From NCBI GenBank assembly GCA_020630525.1, contig JAHDBF010000006.1, positions 1 through 45,179 on the forward strand: a stretch of 45,179 nt of DNA, given 5' to 3'. The notes under the pieces are model-generated. The model saw only the letters and a list, made by a program, of their open reading frames with translations. It was not told the DNA's origin and ran no database searches. A program made the position numbers and the translations under genes. How positions within the stretch are numbered: the stretch's first letter is position 1; the number at the start of each line of letters is the position of its first letter. Origin of the DNA: Saprospiraceae bacterium. GTDB lineage: Bacteria > Bacteroidota > Bacteroidia > Chitinophagales > Saprospiraceae. Positions 35,201 to 41,896 of this stretch are shown piece after piece.

Positions 35201-35375
35201 TGAAGTTTTAGACTCTACCATTTCTGGAGCTATCTCTGATACATTAGCCTCTAAAGTTACAGATAAAGTTGATGACATTTTGGGTGAAAAAGCAGGTAAA
35301 GAAGTCGACAAATTAAAAGATAAACTCAAAGATTTTAATCCTTTCGGAAAAAAGAAGAAAGGTGGAGGGAAGTAA
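32268..35375 (+). CDS. AsmA-family protein with a long charged helical C-terminal tail (1035 aa)
   Basis: An inner-membrane-anchored periplasmic protein. The N-terminal helix (about 4-25) is followed by the AsmA start pattern 'LNFSDVDLTVLSSFPNAAFSLQDISLVG'. A long repetitive beta region continues to about residue 900, with the AsmA C-terminal part around 'ISADGFIHTLEGTIKGLTPLEKI' and 'FNVGGSHSISQELNYVMKASIP' (segments read separately). Residues about 905-1035 are lysine-, aspartate- and alanine-rich, predicted amphipathic helix with LEA/apolipoprotein-like spacing, ending in FGKKKKGGGK. AsmA proteins belong with TamB to the bridge-like lipid-transfer group, so a role in outer membrane lipid supply is likely. 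ATG at 32268 is followed directly by the anchor. It is divergent from the small exported protein gene. Confidence 0.88.
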   Translation: MKKLIKFLAVILIVIIIALALIPFLFKDQILAKVKDYANENINATLNFSDVDLTVLSSFPNAAFSLQDISLVGKNEFEGKTLFAAKDFTIETNIVNLIKDRSKIVVNEFHLINPEINVLVTKNGNANYDIVEPSENTNSESSDLIMALDAYSIRNANISYHDRVSKLFLDIKDFTQSGSGNFTSEIFDLNTKNEIGSTSLKMDGIPYIHNMAIAGPLDVNVDLPNSKYTIKNNSLAFNNLTLDTKGFVQMKKEDIVIDLNMVSKEGDLKNFLALIPGIYSAELPNIKTSGTTDIGAVINGVYNEKKNSFPAIDISIDAKNGSLSGPDIPEPLNNINFTLNAKADNSSWSDLRVNIPQFDFEMAGNKSSGNIDITNLMQDPKVKGQGIINANLASLSGIINDPTTNIKSGTLKGDFKIEASQSDLEKEKYENVIFDGNMQLTNFNADYDAYKDINIKNMNASFNPKKLSISETEGKIAQSDFKTDLKVENPLAYFMTDKSMKGDLTFSSNYLDLTPYILEETETNVDTTESASFDESLVRESDFKYNIDIKEINYPEYKITDVKSEGKLSAEDIVMNNSSITLNENTIIFDAKVNNGYDYAMNGEKLNADINIKGGTIDLNDFMSDGEATDEQAGLLYLPTNINSTVTGSFDKIIYDKYDLSNTRGTIKLDNGKAEFKNFFAKIFDGEINFDGNYNSNVEGNPTFDMKYNLANFKWGKTYEAINTFQVLAPIGKFIDGLFNMDLSFGGTMKDDMLPDLNTISADGFIHTLEGTIKGLTPLEKIGNQLGIDKLKSSSITDTKNWFEIKEGKVFIKPFDFEIDQMSFNVGGSHSISQELNYVMKASIPREMLKKGQVTGLAEQGLSFLEQQAQNNGVNIGLGDYINLDIKIQGSITNPKINITPTGSGGKNLKSVVTDQIDNVKETVKDTIKKTADKAIDEAKDKVIEKTDEVVDMAKAKAQEETDKAVNKGKEIAKEKINEVLDSTISGAISDTLASKVTDKVDDILGEKAGKEVDKLKDKLKDFNPFGKKKKGGGK

Positions 35376-35480
35376 GCTGTTTTAACTTATAATGCAGTTA
35401 ATTTTTTCTACTTAGGAATGAATAGTACAAAAATCAGAAACAAATATTTCAATATTCCAAAATAATCCTATATTTACGGC

Positions 35481-35540
35481 ATGATAAATAATAAGACAAA
35501 TTGGTGGTGGCAAAAACTTAACTCAGAAAAACGGGATTAA
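35481..35540 (+). CDS. trpL: trp operon leader peptide with three consecutive Trp codons (19 aa)
   Basis: ATG at 35481 opens a 20-codon frame (including stop TAA at 35538) reading MINNKTNWWWQKLNSEKRD. Codons 8-10 are TGG TGG TGG. This is the signature of ribosome-mediated attenuation: when charged tRNA-Trp is scarce the ribosome stalls at these codons and termination downstream is prevented. It lies 20 bases before the terminator stem and 75 bases before trpE. Three Trp codons in 19 are far above the normal use of this rare residue. No clear Shine-Dalgarno sequence is seen. Confidence 0.9.
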   Translation: MINNKTNWWWQKLNSEKRD

Positions 35541-35571
35541 GCTGTCATTCGCATTTGTCAAAAGCGGCTTG
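35538..35571 (+). promoter_or_regulatory. Candidate antiterminator pairing of the trp attenuator
   Basis: AAGCTG (35539-35544) can pair with CGGCTT (35565-35570), which is the left arm of the terminator stem; wobble pairs extend this slightly on both sides. A second pairing, GACAAAT in the leader coding region with ATTTGTC (35553-35559), may act as the protector helix. These pairings compete with one another and with the terminator, as expected for attenuation. The exact secondary structures are inferred by eye. Confidence 0.5.
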
Positions 35572-35598
35572 TTGGATTTCCCGGCAAGCCGCTTTTTT
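35561..35598 (+). terminator. Intrinsic terminator of the trp attenuator
   Basis: AAAGCGGCTTG (35561-35571) pairs perfectly with CAAGCCGCTTT (35585-35595). G-U and G-C pairs can extend the stem inward, and a T run (TTTTTT, 35593-35598) follows. It is placed between the Trp-codon leader and trpE, 17 bases before the trpE start, so it controls read-through into the operon rather than ending a gene. Confidence 0.92.
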
Positions 35599-35615
35599 AA
35601 TTTTAGCACGAGAAT

Positions 35616-36968
35616 ATGAATATCAAAGTACATAGTAAATCTATTATCGGAGACCTTTATACACCAGTGAGTTTGTTCCTAAAAGTCAGGCAGCAATATC
35701 ATCAAGCACTATTGCTGGAAAGTTCTGATTATAGCAGTAAAGAAAATAGTTTATCCTTTCTTTGTTTTGATCCTATAGCAAGCTTTGTTAAAAACGAAGA
35801 AGAAATTATTAGCAAAGAAAATGTGATAAATGAATTGTCAAACTTTATTGATGATATAAAAATTGAATCAGACCAACTGGGAGATAAATACAATGGTGTA
35901 TTTGGGTTTACATGCTTTGAGGCGATTCAAAATTTTGAAGATATCTCATTCAGCACAAAGAAAAAAAGAGACCACATACCAGTAATACGTTATGATTTTT
36001 ATCGATACATTTTGGTGTTTGATCATTATTACGAAAAACTATACATCATAGAAAATGTAATAAAAGGCACACAACCTAACATAGATGGAATCATTCAGAT
36101 GCTAAGTTCAAAAAATGATCAGGCTTTTAGATTTAAGGCAAAAGGAGAACAAAAACAAGGTATGTCTGATGATCGATTTAAGGAAATTGTAACCACATGT
36201 AAGCAACATTGCAAAAGAGGTGATGTTTTCCAAATCGTTCCATCAAGAAGATTTAGTCAAAAATTCCAAGGTGATGAATTTAATGTTTATCGAGCATTGA
36301 GATCAGTAAACCCAAGTCCATATCTATTTTACTTTGATTATACCGAATTCAAAATTTTTGGATCTTCACCAGAAGCACAATTGATTATCAAAGACAATGA
36401 AGCAGAGATTCATCCCATTGCTGGAACATTTAAAAGAACAGGTAATTTTGATGTAGACTTAGTCGAGGCACAAAAATTATTGGATGACCCAAAGGAAAAT
36501 GCAGAGCATGTCATGTTGGTAGACCTTGGCAGAAATGATTTATCTCGAAGTCTCAGAGATGTAAAAGTTAAAGAATATAAAGCAGTACAATTTTTTAGTC
36601 ATGTAATTCACTTGGTTTCAAAACTTACAGCCAAAGTAACTCCTGGGATAAAACCATATCAAGTGTTTGCAGACACTTTTCCTGCAGGTACATTGTCTGG
36701 CGCACCAAAACTACGTGCAATGGAAATTATTGACGAATTAGAACCTCATCATCGATCTTATTATGGTGGTGGATTAGGTGCCATATTTTTTAATGGAAAT
36801 CTTAATCACGCAATTATGATACGTTCATTTTTAAGCAAAGACAATACGCTCCATTATCAAGCAGGTGCAGGTATCGTTATTGATTCTGTAGAAGAAAAAG
36901 AATTGGCAGAAGTAAACAACAAACTTGCTGCATTGAGAAAATCACTATCAATCGCAGAAACATTTTAA
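35616..36968 (+). CDS. trpE: Anthranilate synthase component I
   Basis: TrpE converts chorismate and ammonia (from TrpG) to anthranilate, the first step of tryptophan synthesis. The 450 residues are of normal length. The N-terminal LLLES (32-36) is the Trp feedback-binding motif, so the enzyme is probably inhibited by tryptophan. The chorismate-binding domain has 'GDVFQIVPSRRF', 'GSSPEAQL', 'HPIAGTFKR', 'LVDLGRNDL', 'FPAGTLSGAPK' and 'GGGLGAIFFNG'. ATG at 35616 follows the attenuator directly. Its stop overlaps the trpG start (TAATG), so the two subunits are translationally coupled. Confidence 0.97.
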   Translation: MNIKVHSKSIIGDLYTPVSLFLKVRQQYHQALLLESSDYSSKENSLSFLCFDPIASFVKNEEEIISKENVINELSNFIDDIKIESDQLGDKYNGVFGFTCFEAIQNFEDISFSTKKKRDHIPVIRYDFYRYILVFDHYYEKLYIIENVIKGTQPNIDGIIQMLSSKNDQAFRFKAKGEQKQGMSDDRFKEIVTTCKQHCKRGDVFQIVPSRRFSQKFQGDEFNVYRALRSVNPSPYLFYFDYTEFKIFGSSPEAQLIIKDNEAEIHPIAGTFKRTGNFDVDLVEAQKLLDDPKENAEHVMLVDLGRNDLSRSLRDVKVKEYKAVQFFSHVIHLVSKLTAKVTPGIKPYQVFADTFPAGTLSGAPKLRAMEIIDELEPHHRSYYGGGLGAIFFNGNLNHAIMIRSFLSKDNTLHYQAGAGIVIDSVEEKELAEVNNKLAALRKSLSIAETF

Positions 36969-37543
36969 TGATGAAAAAAATATTAATCTTAGACAACTAC
37001 GATTCCTTCACTTATAACCTTGTACATGCAGTTTATGATGTCTTAGGAATAGAACCTGATGTAATAAGAAATGACGCTTTAAAAATTGAAGAGGTAGATA
37101 AATACGAATATATTATTTTTTCTCCAGGGCCTGGCATTCCAGATGAAGCAGGATTGTTAAAACAAATTATTAAAGCATATATTGGAAAGAAAAAAATGCT
37201 AGGTGTTTGTCTCGGTCATCAAGCGATTTATGAAGTATTGGGTGGTAGTCTAGAAAACTTAGACAAAGTCTATCATGGCATTCAGTCAGAAATAAAAATT
37301 ACTAAACCAGACTGCAAAATACTTAAAGGTTTACAATCTAGTTTTAAAGCAGGAAGATACCATTCTTGGGTAGGAACAGAAGTTACCCTTCCAAAGGAAT
37401 TGGAGATTACTTGTACAGAAAACCAAGGCCAGATTATGGGTTTTCAACATAAGACGCTACCTATCTATGGAGTACAATTTCACCCAGAATCAATTCTTAC
37501 GCCAGAGGGAAACAAAATTCTTTCTAATTTTTTAAATCTATAA
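36968..37543 (+). CDS. trpG: Anthranilate synthase component II (glutamine amidotransferase)
   Basis: TrpG releases ammonia from glutamine for TrpE. This 191-aa protein is a class I amidotransferase with DNYDSFTYNL at the N-terminus, the oxyanion-hole motif SPGPGIP, the nucleophile elbow GVCLGHQAI (Cys81) and the His/Glu pair FHPES (His172, Glu174). It is a stand-alone subunit, not fused to trpD. A second in-frame ATG three bases on is an equally possible start. It shares one base with the trpE stop and is followed by trpD after a single base. Confidence 0.97.
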   Translation: MMKKILILDNYDSFTYNLVHAVYDVLGIEPDVIRNDALKIEEVDKYEYIIFSPGPGIPDEAGLLKQIIKAYIGKKKMLGVCLGHQAIYEVLGGSLENLDKVYHGIQSEIKITKPDCKILKGLQSSFKAGRYHSWVGTEVTLPKELEITCTENQGQIMGFQHKTLPIYGVQFHPESILTPEGNKILSNFLNL

Positions 37544-37544
37544 C

Positions 37545-38540
37545 ATGAAAGACTTACTTACGCAATTATTTCAACACAATACTTTAAGCAAAGAACAGGC
37601 AAAACAGATACTTCTTGAAATTTCTGAAGGAAAACACAATGAAGTACAAGTAGCGGCATTTATGAGCGTATACTTGATGCGTAATATTTCTGTAGAAGAA
37701 TTGGCGGGGTTTAGAGCTGCATTATTAGAGTTGAGAATTCCATTGGATTTTGGAGATATAGATGCCATAGATTTATGTGGAACAGGAGGCGATGGTAAAA
37801 ACACTTTTAATATCTCAACCTTGACTTCACTCATCGTTGCAGGTGCTGGCTACAAGGTAATAAAACATGGAAATTATGGCGTATCATCAGTATGCGGTTC
37901 TTCTAATGTATTAGAATCATTGGGTTATAAATTTACAAACGATAAAGGGAAGCTGGAACAACAATTAACGGATTCTAATATATGTTTCCTCCATGCGCCA
38001 CTCTTTCATCCAGCCATGAAATTTGTTGGCCCCATAAGAAGGAGCTTAGGCGTAAAGACATTTTTTAACATGCTAGGACCATTGGTCAATCCAGCACAAC
38101 CTAACCATCAAATGACAGGCGTATTTAGCCTTCATTTACAACGATTATATCAATATCTTTTTGAAGAATCAGATACTAAATTTACCATCATATACGGCCT
38201 AAGTGGTTTTGACGAATTATCTTTAACCGACAAATCTAAAGTAATTACTAGAGAAAGTACAAATTTGATTGATGCTTCTAATTTTGGGTTAAACTATATT
38301 GACCTAAATGAAATTTCCGGTGGAGACACCATTGAAGAAGCTGCACAAATTTTCACTAAAGTATTAACCAATGAATCCACTGAAGCAAGAAAAAATGTAG
38401 TCCTAGCCAATGCCGCTTTAGCGATACAAACATTCGACAAACAAAAAAGCTTAACCGACTGTTTTAATATTGCTAAAGAAAGTCTAGAATCAAAAAGGGC
38501 GTTAGAAGGTTTTAAAAATATAATTTCACTAAGTAACTAA
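37545..38540 (+). CDS. trpD: Anthranilate phosphoribosyltransferase
   Basis: TrpD transfers phosphoribose from PRPP to anthranilate. The 331-aa chain has the glycine-rich PRPP loop CGTGGDGKNTFNIST, the anthranilate/PRPP segment 'KHGNYGVSSVCGSSNVLESLG' (seen in parts), and 'GPIRRSLGVKTFFNMLGPL'. Tyr replaces the usual Arg in KHGN(R)xxSS, a form I believe is common in Bacteroidota. The gene follows trpG by one base and abuts trpC with no spacer (TAA-ATG). Confidence 0.96.
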   Translation: MKDLLTQLFQHNTLSKEQAKQILLEISEGKHNEVQVAAFMSVYLMRNISVEELAGFRAALLELRIPLDFGDIDAIDLCGTGGDGKNTFNISTLTSLIVAGAGYKVIKHGNYGVSSVCGSSNVLESLGYKFTNDKGKLEQQLTDSNICFLHAPLFHPAMKFVGPIRRSLGVKTFFNMLGPLVNPAQPNHQMTGVFSLHLQRLYQYLFEESDTKFTIIYGLSGFDELSLTDKSKVITRESTNLIDASNFGLNYIDLNEISGGDTIEEAAQIFTKVLTNESTEARKNVVLANAALAIQTFDKQKSLTDCFNIAKESLESKRALEGFKNIISLSN

Positions 38541-39323
38541 ATGAATATCTTAGATAAAATAGTAGTTGACAAGAAAGCTTATTTGGTGGAAGCAAAAAAA
38601 GAAAAAGAATTAAACTTTTTCAAAGATCATCCGCTTGCTGAAAGAAAAACTATCTCTCTTAAAAATAAACTAAACAATCTACCTGCTGGAATAATTTCAG
38701 AATTTAAAAGAAGGTCTCCTTCTAAGCAAGATATCAATGTTACTGCAAAAGTAGAAGATATAGTTCCGCTTTATCAAAATGGTGGAGCAACCGCAATCAG
38801 TGTTCTTACAGATACTCAATATTTTCATGGAGAAACCAGTGATCTTATTGCTGCAAGAAAGTTGGTTGATATTCCACTATTGCGCAAAGATTTTATAATA
38901 GATCCTTATCAAATATATGAAGCAAAAGCTATTGGTGCAGATCTGATTTTATTGATTGCCTATTGTTTAGAAAAATCACAAGCAGAAGAGCTAACAGCTT
39001 TAGCGCATGATTTAGGTATTGAAGTATTGTATGAAATACACAATGAATCCGAGCTAGAAAAAATGCCTTCCGACATAGATATTTTAGGTGTAAATAATCG
39101 CGATCTCACAAACTTTAAAGTAGATTATAATTACGCAATTGACATCTATAAAAATCTACCAGAATCTTATTGCAAAATATCAGAAAGTGGCATCTCAAGT
39201 ATCGAGAGTTATGTTGCATCAATAAAAGCGGGATATAAAGCATGTTTAGTTGGTGAATTTTTAATGAAAGAAAATGATCCTCAAAAAACTATTCAAACTT
39301 TACTAAAAGAAGCGATCAAATGA
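38541..39323 (+). CDS. trpC: Indole-3-glycerol phosphate synthase
   Basis: TrpC closes the indole ring from CdRP with loss of CO2. The 260-aa TIM barrel shows the N-terminal catalytic IISEFKRRSPSK (Glu54, Lys56), 'ISVLTDTQYFHG', the general acid Lys in LLRKDFIIDPYQIYEAK, 'LGVNNRDLTNF' and 'ISESGISS'. It is not fused to trpF, unlike the E. coli enzyme. Its last four bases overlap the trpF start (ATGA). Confidence 0.97.
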   Translation: MNILDKIVVDKKAYLVEAKKEKELNFFKDHPLAERKTISLKNKLNNLPAGIISEFKRRSPSKQDINVTAKVEDIVPLYQNGGATAISVLTDTQYFHGETSDLIAARKLVDIPLLRKDFIIDPYQIYEAKAIGADLILLIAYCLEKSQAEELTALAHDLGIEVLYEIHNESELEKMPSDIDILGVNNRDLTNFKVDYNYAIDIYKNLPESYCKISESGISSIESYVASIKAGYKACLVGEFLMKENDPQKTIQTLLKEAIK

Positions 39324-39931
39324 AAGTAAAAGTTTGTGGTTTAATAAATCCAGAAAACGTCACTGAACTAAATTCATTGAAAATTGATTTTATAGGTTTA
39401 AATTTTTATAAACCATCTTCCAGGTTTTTAGATGAATCTAATTTAGCCTATTTTAAGCATTATAAAGAAACGAAAAAAGTAGGCGTTTTCGTAAATGAAA
39501 ATATTGACAAATTATTAATTACTGCAGAAAAATTTGCCTTAGATTATATTCAGTTACACGGCAATGAAAGTCCATCATATACAGACACCGTTAGCAATCA
39601 TTTCAAGACTATAAAAGTGTTTTCAATTTTAGAAGAAAAAGATTTTGAATCAAGTTCCGCTTACAAAAATTGTGATTATTTTTTATTTGATACGAAAACT
39701 AAAAATCATGGCGGAAGTGGTAAGAAATTTAGTTGGGAACTGCTTTCAAACTATAAAGGAGAAACCCCATTTTTACTGGCAGGAGGTATTAAGCCAAACG
39801 ATACATCAGCCATAAAGTCTATAAAACATCCTAAATTTGCAGGTATCGACATAAACTCAGGATTTGAAACAAAGCCTGGCATTAAGGATATAAACGCAAT
39901 AGAATCATTCTTAAAAGAATTAGCAATATGA
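39320..39931 (+). CDS. trpF: Phosphoribosylanthranilate isomerase
   Basis: TrpF carries out the Amadori rearrangement of phosphoribosylanthranilate. This 203-aa TIM barrel has the catalytic Cys in VKVCGL (Cys6), '[12 protein letters not shown]', 'VGVFVNE', 'IQLHGNE', the general-acid Asp in FLFDTKT, the phosphate loop 'LAGGIKP' and 'GIDINSGFE'. It overlaps trpC and trpB by four bases on either side. Confidence 0.95.
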   Translation: MKVKVCGLINPENVTELNSLKIDFIGLNFYKPSSRFLDESNLAYFKHYKETKKVGVFVNENIDKLLITAEKFALDYIQLHGNESPSYTDTVSNHFKTIKVFSILEEKDFESSSAYKNCDYFLFDTKTKNHGGSGKKFSWELLSNYKGETPFLLAGGIKPNDTSAIKSIKHPKFAGIDINSGFETKPGIKDINAIESFLKELAI

Positions 39932-41139
39932 ATGAGCAACAAAATAAATATCATCCAAATCAATCTGGATATTTTGGAGAATTTGGAGGAGCTTTCATTC
40001 CCGAAATGCTTCATGCCAACGTAGAAAATCTAAGAAGTAGATATGAAGAAATCATAAAAGAAGAAAGCTTCCAAAAAGAGTATAATGCATTACTTAAAGA
40101 TTATGTCGGCAGACCTACTCCACTCTACTTTGCCAAAAGATTATCGGAAGAGATCGGTGCACAGATATATTTAAAAAGAGAAGACCTTTGTCATACTGGT
40201 GCACATAAAGTAAACAATACCATCGGACAAATTTTACTAGCGCAACGACTAGGGAAAACTAGGATAATAGCAGAGACAGGAGCAGGTCAGCACGGAGTAG
40301 CAACGGCAACCGTATGCGCTTTGATGGGATTGGAATGTATCGTCTATATGGGTGAAGTAGATATCGCAAGGCAAGCACCAAACGTCCAACGAATGAAGAT
40401 GCTTGGTGCAACTGTTAGACCAGCTTTATCAGGAAGTAAGACATTAAAAGATGCCACCAACGAAGCAATCAGAGATTGGATAGACAATCCTGAAGATACG
40501 CATTACATTATTGGATCAGTAGTAGGTCCTCATCCTTATCCAGATATGGTAGCCCGTTTTCAAGCAATCATAAGCGAAGAAATGAAATGGCAATTAAAAG
40601 AAAAAACAGGTAAAGAAAATCCAGACTATATAGTTGCCTGTGTTGGTGGAGGAAGTAACGCGGCTGGTGCATTTTATCATTATCTCAATGATGAAGACGT
40701 TCAATTAGTATTGGTAGAAGCAGCAGGTGAAGGCGTTGATTCTGGGAAGTCAGCAGCTACATCCATCTTGGGTTCTCAAGGTGTTATTCACGGTAGTATG
40801 ACATTATTAATGCAAGATGAATATGGTCAGATAGTGGAACCACATTCTATTTCTGCAGGATTAGATTATCCAGGAATTGGACCGTTACATGCGCATCTTA
40901 TTAAGTCTAAACGGGCAAGCGTATATGCTGCTACTGATGCAGAAGCGATACAATCCGCATTTCACATCACGAAAATAGAAGGCATAATTCCAGCCTTAGA
41001 AACAGCGCATGCATTTGCCATTCTCCCAAAGATGAATCTTAAATCAGAAGATGTGGTAATCGTAAATTTATCTGGCAGAGGAGATAAAGATTTAAATACG
41101 TATATGCAGTTCCAACCAAACAACAAAACTGATGAATAG
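39928..41139 (+). CDS. trpB: Tryptophan synthase beta subunit
   Basis: TrpB joins indole and serine to form tryptophan, using PLP. The 403 residues are of TrpB1 type. Visible are '[15 protein letters not shown]' at the N-terminus, the PLP lysine in HTGAHKVNN (Lys94), '[14 protein letters not shown]', '[13 protein letters not shown]', the phosphate loop GGGSNAAG, and 'LSGRGDKD' near the end. The start overlaps trpF by four bases and its 3' end overlaps trpA by eight, consistent with equal synthesis of both subunits. Confidence 0.98.
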   Translation: MNEQQNKYHPNQSGYFGEFGGAFIPEMLHANVENLRSRYEEIIKEESFQKEYNALLKDYVGRPTPLYFAKRLSEEIGAQIYLKREDLCHTGAHKVNNTIGQILLAQRLGKTRIIAETGAGQHGVATATVCALMGLECIVYMGEVDIARQAPNVQRMKMLGATVRPALSGSKTLKDATNEAIRDWIDNPEDTHYIIGSVVGPHPYPDMVARFQAIISEEMKWQLKEKTGKENPDYIVACVGGGSNAAGAFYHYLNDEDVQLVLVEAAGEGVDSGKSAATSILGSQGVIHGSMTLLMQDEYGQIVEPHSISAGLDYPGIGPLHAHLIKSKRASVYAATDAEAIQSAFHITKIEGIIPALETAHAFAILPKMNLKSEDVVIVNLSGRGDKDLNTYMQFQPNNKTDE

Positions 41140-41896
41140 ACTAACCAAATTATTTAGTGAAAAGAAAAGCAATATACTTAACATATATTTTACTGCTGGT
41201 TTTCCTGAGCTAAATGATACAGGAAAAATCATCGAGACATTAGCAGAGAGCGGCGCTGATTTGATAGAGTTAGGTATGCCATATTCTGATCCATTGGCTG
41301 ATGGGACAACCATTCAAGATTCATCGAGTATTGCATTAAAGAATGGGATGGAACTTGATACTCTATTTAAACAAGTTACAGAAATCCGAAAGACAGTTGA
41401 TATTCCGATCATGCTCATGGGTTACTTTAACCAAGTTATGCAGTTTGGCGAAACTAAGTTTTTTGACAACTGCGTCAATGCAGGCATCGATGGTTTAATC
41501 ATTCCAGATTTACCTATGGATTATTATCAGATACACATCCAGTCATTACTTGAAGAGCGAGATATAAAAATGACATTTTTAGTTACTCCTCAAACTTCGG
41601 ACGAGCGAATTAAACAAGCTGATAAATTAAGTTCTGCATTTTTATACATTGTTGCAAAATCTAGTATTACTGGAAAAACTACTGACATATCCAATAATCA
41701 ATTAAACTATTTTGATAGATTGAAAGCGATGAATCTTACTGCACCGCAATTGATAGGATTTGGGATTCATGATAAAACTTCATTCGATCAAGCTTGTAAA
41801 TTTGCCAATGGAGCTATCATTGGAAGTGAGTTTATAAGACTACTTAAAAGAGAAGGACTTAGTGGTATAAAAGAATTTATAGAAAGTATAAAATGA
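41132..41896 (+). CDS. trpA: Tryptophan synthase alpha subunit
   Basis: TrpA splits indole-3-glycerol phosphate into indole, which is channelled to TrpB. This 254-aa TIM barrel has '[12 protein letters not shown]', the catalytic Glu and Asp in [15 protein letters not shown] (Glu46 and Asp57, matching E. coli Glu49 and Asp60), 'LIIPDLPM', and 'IGFGIHDK'. It starts eight bases inside trpB and ends in an ATGA overlap with the topoisomerase gene. Confidence 0.97.
   Translation: MNRLTKLFSEKKSNILNIYFTAGFPELNDTGKIIETLAESGADLIELGMPYSDPLADGTTIQDSSSIALKNGMELDTLFKQVTEIRKTVDIPIMLMGYFNQVMQFGETKFFDNCVNAGIDGLIIPDLPMDYYQIHIQSLLEERDIKMTFLVTPQTSDERIKQADKLSSAFLYIVAKSSITGKTTDISNNQLNYFDRLKAMNLTAPQLIGFGIHDKTSFDQACKFANGAIIGSEFIRLLKREGLSGIKEFIESIK

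Noticed and set aside
35469-35476. TATATTTA as possible trp promoter
   Set aside because: It would place the transcript start at the leader ATG and lacks the final G; the true promoter is probably further upstream but not recognisable.
37545-38540. KHGNYG instead of KHGNR in TrpD as possible loss of function
   Set aside because: All other catalytic segments are intact, and this variant is, to my knowledge, normal in Bacteroidota.
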